Shown here piece after piece: positions 24,227 to 36,027 of a DNA stretch of 64,000 nucleotides. Each line of letters opens with the position of its first letter. The first letter of the stretch is position 1. A program made the translations under genes and the position numbers. The stretch lies in contig JAVIAB010000046.1 in the NCBI GenBank assembly GCA_032433765.1, forward strand, positions 65,604,375 to 65,668,374, written 5' to 3'. The notes beneath the pieces are model-generated. The model ran no database searches. It had not been told where the DNA came from and saw only the letters and a list, made by a program, of their open reading frames with translations. Source of the DNA: Megaustenia siamemsis (lineage: Eukaryota > Mollusca > Gastropoda > Stylommatophora > Ariophantidae).

Positions 24227-24284
24227 CTTTCTATTGCTGTCTTTTCTTGTTCTCCAACAATTTCCGTCTCGTGGTCCAGTCTAA
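24227..24284 (-). CDS. Putative 58-bp exon of the host gene
   Basis: A strong pyrimidine tract (GGTTTTTTCGTTCTTGGGAATAG on the minus strand, shown in part) precedes TT-AGA-CTG, which reads RLDHETEIVGEQEKTAIE and ends at GAAAG then GTGTAA. The phase fits the exon at 24804-24900: its trailing G plus TT gives Val. The trailing phase (2 bases) does not fit the 23538 start, but would fit a later acceptor (GTCAG at about 23477), or a missing exon or error. Function unknown. Confidence 0.35.
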
Positions 24285-24359
24285 CTATTCCCAAGAACGA
24301 AAAAACCAGAACTGACCGAGATTCTACTTAACGCCTACATGGTGTTTCCACGTGCCACG

Positions 24360-24765
24360 CCTTGTGTGTTCAACAACAAATACTTCACTTTGTGTGTTCA
24401 ACAACAAATACTTCACTTTGTGTGTTCAACAACACATACTTCACTTTGTGTGTTCAACAACAAATACTTCACTTTGTGTGTTCAACAACAAATACTTCAC
24501 TTTGTGTGTTCAACAACAAATACTTCACTTTGCGTGTTCAACAACAAATACTTCACTTTGCGTGTTCAACAACAAATACTTCACTTTGTGTGTTCAACAA
24601 CAAATACTTCACTTTGCGTGTTCAACAACAAATACTTCACTTTGTGTGTTCAACAACAAATACTTCACTTTGCGTGTTCAACAACAAATACTTCACTTTG
24701 TGTGTTCAACAACAAATACTTCACTTTGTGTGTTCAACAACAAATACTTCACTTTGCGTGTTCGT
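24360..24765. repeat. 28-bp tandem repeat, 15 units
   Basis: TTCAACAACAAATACTTCAC then TTTGTGTG. Because 28 is not a multiple of 3 and the unit lacks plus-strand stops, the same peptide appears in all three frames. This is an artefact. Confidence 0.97.
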
Positions 24766-24803
24766 TGAATGCCCAGATAAAGAAACCATGATCCAAGGTT
24801 TAC

Positions 24804-24900
24804 CTTCCCCCTTCCCTGATAGCAAGGGCGAGGTGTGTTCACTCTCTGACTCGTGGATGTCGACACAGACACTGGAGAGAGGACACTTCAAAGTTGTGTG
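24804..24900 (-). CDS. Putative 97-bp exon of the host gene
   Basis: An AG acceptor (GCCAGCAG on the minus strand) precedes CAC-ACA-ACT, which reads HTTLKCPLSSVCVDIHESES then EHTSPLLSGKGE plus one base. A good donor (GGGGGAAG then GTAAAC) ends it. The other frames stop. An alternative acceptor (CTCTCTCCAG) lies inside. The sequence is Ser/Glu-rich with no recognised domain. Phase 1 at the end matches the next downstream candidate exon (24227-24284). Confidence 0.35.
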
Positions 24901-24904
24901 CTGC

Positions 24905-25330
24905 TGGCTCGTGCGTCATCGAACACACTTTTCTGTGTGTCCGGTGATGTTCTAGTACGTCCTTCTCTTGATTCTGTCGGTCTGGTCTACATTCATGGAT
25001 AACATAACACGAAGTGATACCGGTCGCAGTATTACGATCTAGTTACGATGGCTTACGCCCGAGGCGCGAGGCAAATGAACATTTTTGGGGGGGGCAGATC
25101 CGGAGGTTAGCAAACACTGACGACATGCCGAGTGAGGGATTGGTTTCGCTCGTCGGCGAGTGGCGAACGAGGAAGAAATGGATGATTCACGGGCCGCGGC
25201 TGTATCGAGGACTCGGCTTGTATGCGTGGGCGAGGATACACCTCTACTGAGCCTCAGTAACCAATGTGATGGCCGTCCCTCCCTCTCACTAGTCTAATTA
25301 GAACTTTATTCTCGTCATTTCGAATTCCTT
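24905..25330. other. Unique, CpG-rich island; possible further minus-strand exon
   Basis: On the minus strand an open stretch from 25246 (after GCTCAG) to about 25118 reads EVYPRPRIQAESSIQPRPVN and on to LTRHVVS, with a GT at its end. Its phase does not chain simply with the neighbours, so it is not called as an exon. A plus-strand frame at 25014-25250 has no recognisable product. Confidence 0.3.
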
Positions 25331-25334
25331 GTAT

Positions 25335-26270
25335 CTGTTGTAGGTGTTCATTGTATCTGTAGTAGGTGTTCCTTGTATCTGTAGTAGGTGTTCCTTGTAT
25401 CTGTAGTAGGTGTTCCTAGTATCTGTAGTAGGTGTTCCTAGTATCTGTAGTAGGTGTTCCTAGTATCTGTAGTAGGTGTTCCTAGTATCTGTAGTAGGTG
25501 TTCCTAGTATCTGTAGGTGTTCCTTGTATCTGTAGGTGTTCCTAGTATCTGTAGGTGTTCCTTGTATCTGTAGGTGTTACTAGTATCTGTAGGTGTTCCT
25601 TGTATCTGTAGGTGTTCCTTGTATCTGTAGTAGGTGTTCCTTGTATCTGTAGTAGGTGTTCCTTGTATCTGTAGTAGGTGTTCCTAGTATCTGTAGTAGT
25701 TGTTCCTTGTATCTGTAGTAGGTGTTCCTTGTATCTGTAGTAGGTGTTCCTAGTATCTGTAGTAGGTGTTCCTAGTATCTGTAGGTGTTCCTTGTATCTG
25801 TAGGTGTTCCTAGTATCTGTAGGTGTTCCTTGTATCTGTAGGTGTTACTAGTATCTGTAGGTGTTCCTTGTATCTGTAGGTGTTCCTTGTATCTGTAGTA
25901 GGTGTTCCTTGTATCTGTAGTAGGTGTTCCTTGTATCTGTAGTAGGTGTTCCTTGTATCTGTAGTAGGTGTTCCTTGTATCTGTAGTAGGTGTTCCTTGT
26001 ATCTGTAGGTGTTCCTTGCATCTGTAGGTGTTCCTTGCATCTGTAGGTGTTCCTAGTATCTGAAGGTGTTCCTTGTATCTGAAGGTGTTCCTTGTAATAC
26101 ATGTATCTGTAGGTGTTCCTTGTATCTGTAGGTGTTCCTTGTATATGTAGGTGTTCCTTGTATATGTAGGTGTTCCTTGTATCTGTAGGTGTTCCTTGTA
26201 TCTGAAGGTGTTCCTTGCATCTGTAGGTGTTCCTTGCATCTGTAGGTGTTCCTTGTTATACTGAAGGTGT
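25335..26270. repeat. 19/22-bp tandem repeat, about 46 units
   Basis: GTATCTGTAGGTGTTCCTT (19 bp) and a 22-bp form with an extra TAG (GTATCTGTAGTAGG). A block of mixed units at about 25460-25660 is repeated at about 25710-25920. Confidence 0.96.
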
Positions 26271-26289
26271 TAATGAGTTAGTGTCACCA

Positions 26290-26735
26290 CTTGCCATCTA
26301 ATATCATCTACATCATTACCAGCTATTATCACCACATTGCCATCTAATATCATCTACATCATTACCAGCTATTATCACCACATTGCCATCTAATATCATC
26401 TACATCATTACTGGCTATTATCACCACATTGCCATCTAATATCATCTACATCATTACTGGCTATTATCAGCACAGGGCCATCAAATATCATCTACATCAT
26501 TACCCGCTATTATCACCACATTGCCATCTAATATCATCTACATCATTACTGGCTATTATCACCATAGTGCCATCTATCATCATCTACATCATTACCAGCT
26601 ATTATCACCACATTGCCATCTAATATCATCTACATCATTACTGGCTATTATCACCACATTGCCATCTAATATCATCCACATCATTACCAGCTATTATCAC
26701 CACAGTGCCATCTAATATCATCTACATCATTACCC
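26290..26735. repeat. 46-bp tandem repeat, about 10 units
   Basis: GCCATCTAATATCATCTACA, CATTACCAG and CTATTATCACCACATT form the unit. The sub-phrase ACCAGCTATTATCACCACA is close to the 21-bp unit that follows. Confidence 0.95.
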
Positions 26736-28258
26736 GCTAGCATCACCACATTACCAGCTAGCATCACCACATTGGCAACTAGCATCACCACAATACCAAC
26801 TAGCATCACCACATTGGCAACTAGCATCACCACAATACCAGCTAGAATTACCACAATACCAACTAGCATCCACACATTGACAACTAGCGTCACCACAATA
26901 TACACTAGCATCCACACATTGACAACTAGCATCACTACAATGCACACTAGCATCCACACATTGACAACTAGCATCACCACAATACCAACTAGCATCACCA
27001 CAATATCAGCTAGCATCACCACAATATCAGCTAGCATCACCACATTGACAACTAGCATCACCACAATACCAGCTTGCATCACCACAATACACACTAGCAT
27101 CGCCATAATACCAGCTAGCATCACCACAATACCAGCTTGCATCACCACAATACACACTAGCATCGCCATAATACCAGCTAGCATCACCACAATACCAGCT
27201 TGCATCACTACAATACACACTAGCATCCACACATTGACAACTAGCATCACCACAATACCAACTAGCATCACCACAATACCAACTAGCATCACCACAATAC
27301 ACACTAGCATCCACACATTGACAACTAGCATCACCACAATACCAACTAGCATCACCACAATACCAACTAGCATCACCACAATACCAACTAGCATCACCAC
27401 AATACCAACTAGCATCGCCACAATACCAGCTACCATCGCCACAATATCAGCTAGCATCACCACAATACACACTAGCATCCACACATTGACAACAAGCATC
27501 ACCACAATACCAGCTAGCATCACCAGCTATTATCACCACAGTGCCATCTAATATCATCTACGTCATTACCGCTAGCATCACCACATTACCAGCTAGCATC
27601 ACCACATTGGCAACTAGCATCACCACAATACCAACTAGCATCACCACATTGGCAACTAGCATCACCACAATACCAGCTAGAATTACCACAATACCAACTA
27701 GCATCCACACATTGACAACTAGCGTCACCACAATACACACTAGCATCCACACATTGACAACTAGCATCACCACAATGCACACTAGCATCCACACATTGAC
27801 AACTAGCATCACCACAATACCAACTAGCATCACCACAATACCAACTAGCATCACCACAATACCAACTAGCATCACCACAATATCAGCTAGCATCACCACA
27901 ATATCAGCTAGCATCACCACAATATCAGCTAGCATCACCACATTGACAACTAGCATCACTACAATACCAGCTTGCATCACCACAATACACACTAGCATCG
28001 CCATAATACCAGCTAGCATCACCACAATACCAGCTTGCATCACCACAATACACACTAGCATCGCCATAATACCAGCTAGCATCACCACAATACCAGCTTG
28101 CATCACTACAATACACACTAGCATCCACACATTGACAACTAGCATCACCACAATACCAACTAGCATCACCACAATACCAACTAGCATCACCACAATACAC
28201 ACTAGCATCCACACATTGACAACTAGCATCACCACAATACCAACTACCATCACCACAA
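26736..28258. repeat. 21-bp tandem repeat with an 835-bp higher-order block
   Basis: ACTAGCATCACCACAATACC is the core of the 21-bp unit. The block starting at 26706 recurs at 27541 (offset 835 bp), including one embedded 46-bp-type unit (GTGCCATCTAATATCATCTA) at the junction. Confidence 0.95.
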
Positions 28259-28831
28259 TGTTATAGTGTGACTCAGTCATGGGCGATAATGGAAGAATAG
28301 AAGAATATGACGATAGACAGAAGAATAAAAGAATGAGGCGATGACGATGTGAAGTAGGATAGTTTTAGGCGGCGTAGAAAAGACACTCTTCAGGAGATTA
28401 GGAGAGGAGAGGCCCAGAATGCTTTTGGGGCGAGGAGCAGTAGCTAGAGAGACATTTTAGCTACACTCGGTGAGACTCAGCTACACTCAGCCAGACTCGA
28501 TACAATTCGGCCACACTCGGCCAGACTGAGCACATTCAGATACTAGTTCCTCAGCACTATCAGAAAGAGACAGGCAGATGTACTTAAGAATACTATACGG
28601 AGTAAACGGTCAACAAGATAGATAGATAGCCACAGATAGAACTTTATGAATACGAAACGGCCACACACAAACGTTATTTGACAATTCATCATCGCCGATA
28701 GGCTATGTCAAGTAACACCAATAAAGACCTTGTTTATACTTGTACTAAAAAGATTGATGAGTTATATATGTGTGTCCAAAGAAAGAACAAGTAGTAAGGT
28801 CAGAAAGAAGTTTGAAAGAAACCCTGCAACA
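28259..28831 (+). mobile_element. Solo LTR of an LTR retrotransposon (573 bp)
   Basis: A unique 573-bp block begins TGTTATAGTG and ends CCCTGCAACA, giving TG...CA termini. It interrupts the 21-bp array with an exact 4-bp duplication, ACAA (28255-28258 and 28832-28835). Removing the block and one ACAA restores a normal array unit (ACCACAATACC). A polyadenylation signal AATAAA lies at 28720-28725, fixing the orientation as plus. An internal run of ACACTCGG/GACTCAG-like short repeats lies at about 28460-28540. No coding region remains, so this is the expected product of LTR-LTR recombination. The family is unknown. Confidence 0.8.
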
Positions 28832-30690
28832 ACAATACCAACTAGCATCACCACAATACCAACTAGCATCACCACAATACCAACTAGCATCGCCACAATA
28901 CCAGCTACCATCGCCACAATATCAGCTAGCATCACCACAATACACACTAGCATCCACACATTGACAACAAGCATCACCACAATACCAGCTAGCATCAACA
29001 TAATACCAGCTAGCATCACCACAATACCAGCTAGCATCACCACAATACCAGCTAGCATCACCACAATACCAGCTAGCATCACCACAATACCAGCTAGCAT
29101 CACCACAATACCAGCTAGCATCACCACAATACCAACTAGCATCACCACAATACCAGCTAGCATCACCACAATACCAGTTAGCATCATCATAATACCAACT
29201 AGCATCACCACAATACCAGCTAGCATCACCACAATACCAACTAGCATCACCACAATACCAGCTAGCATCACCATAATACCAACTAGCATCACCACAATAC
29301 CAGCTAGCATCACCACAATACCAACTACCATCGCCACAATCCCCAACTACCATCGCCACAATACCAACTACCATCGCCACAATACCAACTACCATCGCCA
29401 CAATACCAACTAGCATCACCACAATACCAGCTAGCATCGCCACAATACCAGCTAGCATCACCACAATACCAACTACCATCGCCACAATATCAGCTAGCAT
29501 CACCACATTGACAACTAGCATCACCACATTGATAACTAGCATCACCACAATACCAGCTAGCATCACCACATTGACAACTAGCATCACCACATTGACAGCT
29601 AGCATCACCACAATACCAGCTTGCATCACCACAAGACACACTAGCATCCACACATTGCCAACTAGCATCACCACAATACCAACTAGCATCACCACAATAC
29701 CAACTAGCATCACCACAATACCAACTACCATCACCACAATACCAACTAGCATCACCACAATACCAACTAGCATCACCACAATACCAACTAGCATCACCAC
29801 AATACCAGCTAGCATCCACACATTGACAACTAGCATCACCACAATACCAACTAGCATCACCACAATACCAACTAGCATCACCACAATGCCAACTAGCATC
29901 ACCACAATACCAGCTAGCATCACCACAATACCAACTAGCATCACCACAATACACACTAGCTTCCACACATTGACAACTAGCATCACCACAATACCAACTA
30001 GCATCACCACAATACCAACTACCATCGCCACAATACCAACTACCATCGCCACAATATCAGCTAGCATCCACACATTGGCAACTAGCATCCACACATTGAC
30101 AACTACCATCACCACAATACCAACTAGCATCACCACAATACCAACTAGCATCACCACAATACCAACTAGCATCACCACAATACCAACTACCATCGCCACA
30201 ATATCAGCTAGCATCAACACATTGGCAACTAGCATCACCACAATACCTGCTAGCATCACCACAATACCAGCTATCATCACCAGAATACCAGCTAGAATTA
30301 CCACAATACCAGCTTGCATCACCATAATACCAGCTAGCATCACCATAATACCAGTTAGCATCACCATAATACCAGCTAGCATCACCATAATACCAGCTAG
30401 CATCACCACAATACCAGCTAGCATCACCACAATATCAGCTAGCATCCACACATTGACAACTAGCATCACCACAATACCAGCTAGCGTCACCACAATACCA
30501 GCTAGCATCACCACAATACCAGCTAGCATCACCACAATACCAGTCAACATCACCACAATACCAGCTAGTGTCACCACAATACCAGTGAACATCACCACAA
30601 TACCAGCTAGCGTCACCACAATACCAGCTAGCATCACCACAATACCAGTCAACATCACCACAATACCAGCTAGCATCACCACAATGCCCG
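28832..30690. repeat. 21-bp tandem repeat, right segment, about 88 units
   Basis: The array resumes after the LTR. ACCAGCTAGCATCACCACAA-type units dominate near 29000-29300 and 30250-30690; ACCAACTAGCATC units dominate the centre. GTCAACATC variants occur at the right edge. Confidence 0.95.
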
Positions 30691-30702
30691 TACTTCTAAA
30701 GT

Positions 30703-30850
30703 GATACATCAGTTTGACTTGCCTCATTCTGCCGACGCAGACATTCACCGCAATTCTAAAAGAATACATCAGTTTGACTTGCCTCATTCTGCCGACGCAG
30801 ACATTCACCGCAACTCTACAAGAACACATCAGTTCGACCTGTGTCAAGAC
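30703..30850. repeat. 60-bp direct repeat, about 2.5 units
   Basis: CATCAGTTTGACTTGCCTCA and TTCTGCCGACGCAGACATTC recur at 30707 and 30767, with a third partial copy to about 30850. Confidence 0.92.
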
Positions 30851-30855
30851 CTCAC

Positions 30856-30981
30856 CATCTGGGGCGTGCCGGCTATGAATTTCTTCCTGTCAACACAGTC
30901 CGGCCAGTTGGACGGACATCTTTTATTATTTGATGTTTGTGATTCCGGCCGTGTATCGAGACACGATATCGATGACGCCGG
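30856..30981 (-). CDS. Putative 42-codon exon, minus strand
   Basis: On the minus strand an acceptor-like CTTACACAG precedes 126 bp open in phase 0, PASSISCLDTRPESQTSNNK then RCPSNWPDCVDRKKFIAGTP and QM. It ends at a good donor (CAGATG then GTGAGG). The other frames contain stops. It may be an upstream exon of the same minus-strand gene as the exons at 22627-24900; strand and setting agree but continuity is unproven. No domain recognised. Confidence 0.3.
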
Positions 30982-31119
30982 CTGTGTAAGCGTCGGCTGG
31001 GCGTGTGTAAGCGCGATGACTCACCACTAGCATTGGTCAAATTTTGATGAGGTCTGTTCTGTTGTGTGTGCCCCAACAGTTGTCATTTTTGTCATCTCCT
31101 TTCTTCTTTTTGTTCCATC

Positions 31120-31820
31120 TTTCATCATCCTTCTTCTTCCACTCCTACTTTATCATCTTTCATTATCCTTCTTCTTCCACTCCTACTTTATCATCTTTCA
31201 TTATCCTTCTTCTTCCACTTCTACTTTATCATCTTTCATTATCCTTCTTCTTCCACTTCTACTTTATCATCTTTCATTATCCTTCTTCTTCCACTTCTAC
31301 TTTATCATCCTTCTTCTTCCACTTCTACTTTATCATCTTTCATTATCCTTCTTCCACTCCTACTTTATCATCTTTCATTATCCTTCTTCTTCCACTTCTA
31401 CTTTATCATCTTTCATTATCCTTCTTCTTCCACTTCTACTTTATCATCTTTCATTACCCTTCTTCTTCTACTCCTACTTTATCATCTTTCATTACCCTTC
31501 TTCTTCTACTCCTACTTTATCATCTTTCATTATCCTTCTTCTTCTACTCCTACTTTATCATCTTTCATTATCCTTCTTCTTCTACTCCTACTTTATCATC
31601 TTTCATTACCCTCCTTCTTCCACTCCTAGTTTATCATCTTTCATTATCCTTCTTCCACTTCTACTTTATCATCTTTCATTATCCTTCTTCTTCCACTTCT
31701 ACTTTATCATCTTTCATTATCCTTCTTCTTCCACTCCTAGTTTATCATCTTTCATTATCCTTCTTCTTCCACTCCTACTTTATCATCTTTCATTATCCTT
31801 CTTCTTCCACTTCTACCTTT
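31120..31820. repeat. 35/38-bp pyrimidine-rich tandem repeat, about 19 units
   Basis: TTTATCATCTTTCATTATCC, then (TTC)n CACTYCTAC. Plus-strand frames are all open because the strand lacks purine-rich stop codons; they are not genes. Confidence 0.96.
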
Positions 31821-31934
31821 CATCCATGTTTTTCTTCTCCTTGAACCAAGAAGAAAATGTTCATCTTTCTCCACTGTAAGTGCAGTCCTATAGGACAAGA
31901 GTTTCTTCTGGACGTCATTGGTTTAGATATAACA

Positions 31935-32440
31935 TTCCCCTCTCATCATCCCACCAACAAGAACATACCATTCTCCTCTCCTCGCCCTACAGGCAAGAAC
32001 ATACCACTCTCCTCTCCTCGCCCTACAGGCAAGAACATACCATTCTCCTCGCCCTACAGGCAAGAACATACCATTCTCCTCGCCCTACAGGCAAGAACAT
32101 ACCATTCTCCTCGCCCTACAGGCAAGAACATACCACTCTCCTCTCCTCGCCCTAAAGGCAAGAACATACCACTCTCCTCTCCTCGCCCTACAGGCAAGAA
32201 CATACCATTCTCCTCGCCCTACAGGCAAGAACATACCATTCTCCTCGCCCTACAGGCAAGAACATACCATTCTCCTCGCCCTACAGGCAAGAACATACCA
32301 TTCTCCTCGCCCTACAGGCAAGAACATACCATTCTCCTCGCCCTACAGGCAAGAACATACCACTCTCCTCTCCTCGCCCTAAAGGCAAGAACATACCACT
32401 CTCCTCTCCTCGCCCTACAGGCAAGAACATACCATTCTCC
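31935..32440. repeat. 31/36-bp tandem repeat, about 15 units
   Basis: CTACAGGCAAGAACATACCA then TTCTCCTCGCC. A longer form has an extra CTCTC. Confidence 0.95.
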
Positions 32441-33245
32441 TCTCATCATCCCACCAACAAGAACACACCATTCTCCTCTCATCATCCCACCAACAAGAAC
32501 ACACCATTCTCCTCTCATCATCCCACCAACAAGAACATACCATTCTCCTCTCATCATCCCACCAACAAGAACACACCATTCTCCTCTCATCATCCCACCA
32601 ACAAGAACACACCATTCTCCTCTCATCATCCCACCAACAAGAACACACCATTCTCCTCTCATCATCCCGCCAACAAGAATACATCATTCTCCTCTCATCA
32701 TCCCACCAACAAGAACACACCAATCTCCTCTCATCATCCCACCAACAAGAACACACCATTCTCCTCTCATCATCTCACATACAAGAACACATTCTACTCT
32801 CATCACGCCACACACACAAGAACACATCATTCTCCTCTCATAACCCCATCAACAAGAACACACCATTCTCCTCTCATCATCCAATCAACAAGAACACACC
32901 ATTCTCCTCTCATCATCCCACCAACAAGAACACACCATTCTCCTCTCATCATCCCACCAACAAGAACACATCATACTCCTCTCATCATCCCACCAACAAG
33001 AACACATCATTCTCCCCTCATCATCCCACCAACAAGAACACACCATTCTCCTCTCATCATCCCACCAACAAGAACACACCATTCTCCTCTCATCAGCCCA
33101 CCAACAAGAACACATCATTCTCCCCTCATCATCCCACCAACAAGAACATACCATTCTCCTCTCATCATCCCACCAACAAGAACACACCATTCTCCTCTCA
33201 TCATCCTACACACAAGAACATGCCATTATCCTCTCATCATTCCAC
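32441..33245. repeat. 36-bp tandem repeat, about 22 units
   Basis: CATCATCCCACCAACAAGAA then CACACCATTCTCCTCT. It shares AAGAACAYACCATTCTCCTC with the preceding array, so the two families are related. Confidence 0.95.
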
Positions 33246-33254
33246 ACATCAATA

Positions 33255-34005
33255 AAACCCAACATCATCAAGGAATCTCAGCAACATCAACGAAACTCGG
33301 CAACATCAAGGAAACTCAACAAGATCAAGGAAACTCAACAGCATCAAGGAAACTCAACAACATCAAGGAAACTCAACAACATCAAGGAAACTCAGCAACA
33401 TCAAGGAAACTCAACAACATCAAGGAAACTCAACAAGATCAAGGAAACTCAACAACATCAAGGAAACTCAACAACATGAAGGAAATTCAACAACATCAAG
33501 GAAACTCAGCAACATCAAGGAAACTCAACAACATCAAGGAAACTCAGCAACATCAAGAAAACTCAGCACCATATAGGAAACTCAACAACATCAAGGAAAC
33601 TCAGCAACATCAAGGAAACTCAACAACATCAAGGAAACTCAGCAACATCAAGGAAACTCAGCAACATCAAGGAAACTCAGCAACATCAAGGAAACTCAAC
33701 AACATCAAGGAAACTCAACAACATATAGGAAACTCAGCAACATAAAGGAAACTCAACAACATCAAGGAAACTCAACAACATATAGGAAACTCAACAATAT
33801 CAAGGAAACTCAGCAACATCAAGGAAACTCAGCAACATCAAGGAAACTCAACAAAATCAAGGAAACTCAGCAACATCAAGGAAAATCAACAAAATCAAGG
33901 CAACTCAGCAACATCAAGGAAACTCAGCAACATCAAGGCAACTCAGCAACATCAAGGAAACCCAGCAACATCGAGTAGACTCAGCAACATCGAGGAGACT
34001 CAGAA
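33255..34005. repeat. 19-bp tandem repeat, about 39 units
   Basis: CAACATCAAGGAAACTCAR repeated. Some units have CATATAGG or AAGATCAAGG variants. Confidence 0.96.
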
Positions 34006-34124
34006 CAAATAACAATAATGTTGGGTCGATGAGAGTGACGATTGATAGACAGACATGCAAAAACAAGAAAGATGTGCAGCAATGGGGTGTCATGTCAGTG
34101 CTAGAAGTGAAATGAGCTTCTTAA

Positions 34125-34765
34125 GAGATCTTGGTACATACAGATCTCTCTACCCAGTCACCAGAATACAGGATGATGATGTCAAATCTTTGTACATACA
34201 GATCTCTCTACCTCAGTCACCAGAATACAGGATGATGATGTCAGATCTTTGTATATACAGATCTCTCTACCTCAGTCACCAGAATACAGGATGATGATGT
34301 CAGATCTTTGTACATACATATCTCTCTACCTCAGTCACCGGAATACAGGATGATGGTGTCAGATCTTTGTACATACAGATCTCTCTACCTCGGTCACCAG
34401 AATACAGGATGATGATGTCAGATCTTTGTACATACAGATCTCTCTACCTCAGCCACCGGAATACAGGATGATGGTGTCAGATCTTTGTACATACAGATCT
34501 CTCTACCTCAGTCACCAGAATACAGGATGATGGTGTCAGATCTTTGTATATACAGATCTCTCTACCTCAGTAGCAAGCACACATGATGATGATGTCCTAT
34601 CTTGGTACACACAGATCTCTCTACCTCAGTAGCAAGCACACATGATGATGATGTCCTATCTTGGTACACACAGATCTCTCTACCTCAGTAGCAAGCACAC
34701 ATGATGATGATGTCCTATCTTGGTACACACAGATCTCTCTACCTCAGTAGCAAGCACACATGAAG
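34125..34765. repeat. 60-bp tandem repeat, two subfamilies
   Basis: TACAGATCTCTCTACCTCAG with CACCAGAATACAGGATGATG makes up the left units. The right units (from about 34570) carry TAGCAAGCACACATGATGAT. About 10 units in all. Confidence 0.95.
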
Positions 34766-35167
34766 GGCGTGTTCTAGCGGTATGTGGCACCAGCGACACA
34801 GCTCCAATACGGCGTGGCTGTCCTTATCTTAAGACAGTCGTCTGCTTGTAAATTATCTACTCCGAGGACAGGTGGAGCAAAGGTTCTCATAGTTGTGTGT
34901 TGTGTGAGGCATACGTGAACTGTTGCACGGCATAAGCTTCTAGCCAAGAGATAGCAACTTGTGTCAACATCTGCAGATTGTCAACATAGATAGCGTGATC
35001 AGCTCTGTTTGCTCAGACCAACCCAGGGCTCCAATTATTTACACAATTGTCGTCTACACTGTTGATAAGCTGATGTCCCGGGGCTCCCTCTCCCGCGTGC
35101 GCGCATGCACCCGCACACACACACTTTTGTCAGAAAATTTAGATTTGTTTTTAAGTTTACCACACTA
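34766..35167. other. Unique island
   Basis: Non-repetitive, with a GC/CA-rich tract near 35095-35125. A short minus-strand open stretch (LINSVDDNCVNNWSPG, about 35070-35020) follows a CAG and precedes a GT, but is too short to call. Confidence 0.4.
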
Positions 35168-35362
35168 GATCCGTTCTACAGAACATGATTTGTCAAGTTG
35201 CTGATAAGTTCTACAGAACATGACTTGTCAAGTTGCTGATAAGTTCTACAGAACGTGATTTGTCAAGTTGCTGATATATTCTATAGAACGTGACTTGTCA
35301 AGTTGCTGATAAGTTCTACAGAACGTGACTTGTCAAGTTGCTGGCAAGTTCTACAGAACATG
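35168..35362. repeat. 35-bp tandem repeat, left segment, about 6 units
   Basis: TTCTACAGAACRTGAYTTGT then CAAGTTGCTGATAAG. Interrupted at 35363 by the Penelope-like insertion. Confidence 0.95.
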
Positions 35363-35365
35363 GGG

Positions 35366-36027
35366 ACAGGCAAATAATTGCAATGCTGCGGTAAAGCTGG
35401 TAGCAAGGAGCCAATGGTGGGGTGTGCTAAACACTCCAAGGTATGGTGACAGCTTTACAAATAAAGAACACAACACAATACTGACGTTTCGGCCTGTGGC
35501 CTTCTTCAGAATACAGGGACAACGACAACAAGCGGTGAAGCACAATTACTACATGTTAGATGATAAAGTGGAGGGCGAGGAAAGTAGGATGCAAAAATAA
35601 GAAAAGAGAGAAATGAATTTTACATGATGAGAGGTATGATGGGCGTCAAAATATATAAAATAGAAAAAGAGAGAGAAAAATGTATAATAAATTGTACTTA
35701 GCTGAGCTCAGAGCAGGGAGCAGGAAAACTGTAATCCGTGCTGAAACCAGTCGGAATGACTAAATGACTAAAAGCGCAGAGAACGTGTATAGAAAGCAAC
35801 ACGTGACAAAGACAGGTCAGTAAAGAGGGCAAAAAGGATCAAATATCGGGAAAACCAAAAGGGGGGGGGGGAAAGGGGCATAGACGAGGATACTCCTGGG
35901 ACACAACAAGCAATACATATAAATCACTCAACAATGGAAGTGAGAGATCACGCGAGAGGTTAAGAGAAAGAAATAGAATGACACGACAAAGTAGTAAACT
36001 AGGCAGTGGGTGAGAGAGATGGACTCT
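35366..36027 (-). repeat. PLE pseudo-LTR, 3' copy of element A
   Basis: This 662-bp stretch (starting ACAGGCAAATAATTGCAATG on the plus strand) recurs almost unchanged at 39901-40565 and, reversed, at the right end of the block (about 43074-43735, lacking the last 35 bp or so). It carries a hammerhead-like core. Confidence 0.85.
35483..35509 (-). ncRNA. Hammerhead-ribozyme-like core in the PLE 3' region (copy A)
   Basis: On the minus strand: CTGAAGA (core CUGANGA), then AGGCC-ACA-GGCC (helix II), GAAA, then CGTC (cleavage NUH). PLEs are known to carry hammerhead motifs in their pseudo-LTRs. Helix III is nearly absent and helix I is weak, so activity as a monomer is doubtful. Confidence 0.45.

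Noticed and set aside
25014..25250. 78-codon plus-strand frame as a gene
   Set aside because: Starts at a non-ATG codon, shows no family resemblance, and overlaps a better minus-strand open stretch.
26684..30847. Long frames (up to 641 codons) on both strands
   Set aside because: They are 7-codon repeats of the 21-bp satellite; both strands are open and the solo LTR breaks the pattern.
31044..31879. Three overlapping plus-strand frames of 187-271 codons, Ser/Leu/Phe-rich
   Set aside because: Pyrimidine-rich tandem repeat with no stop codons in any plus frame.
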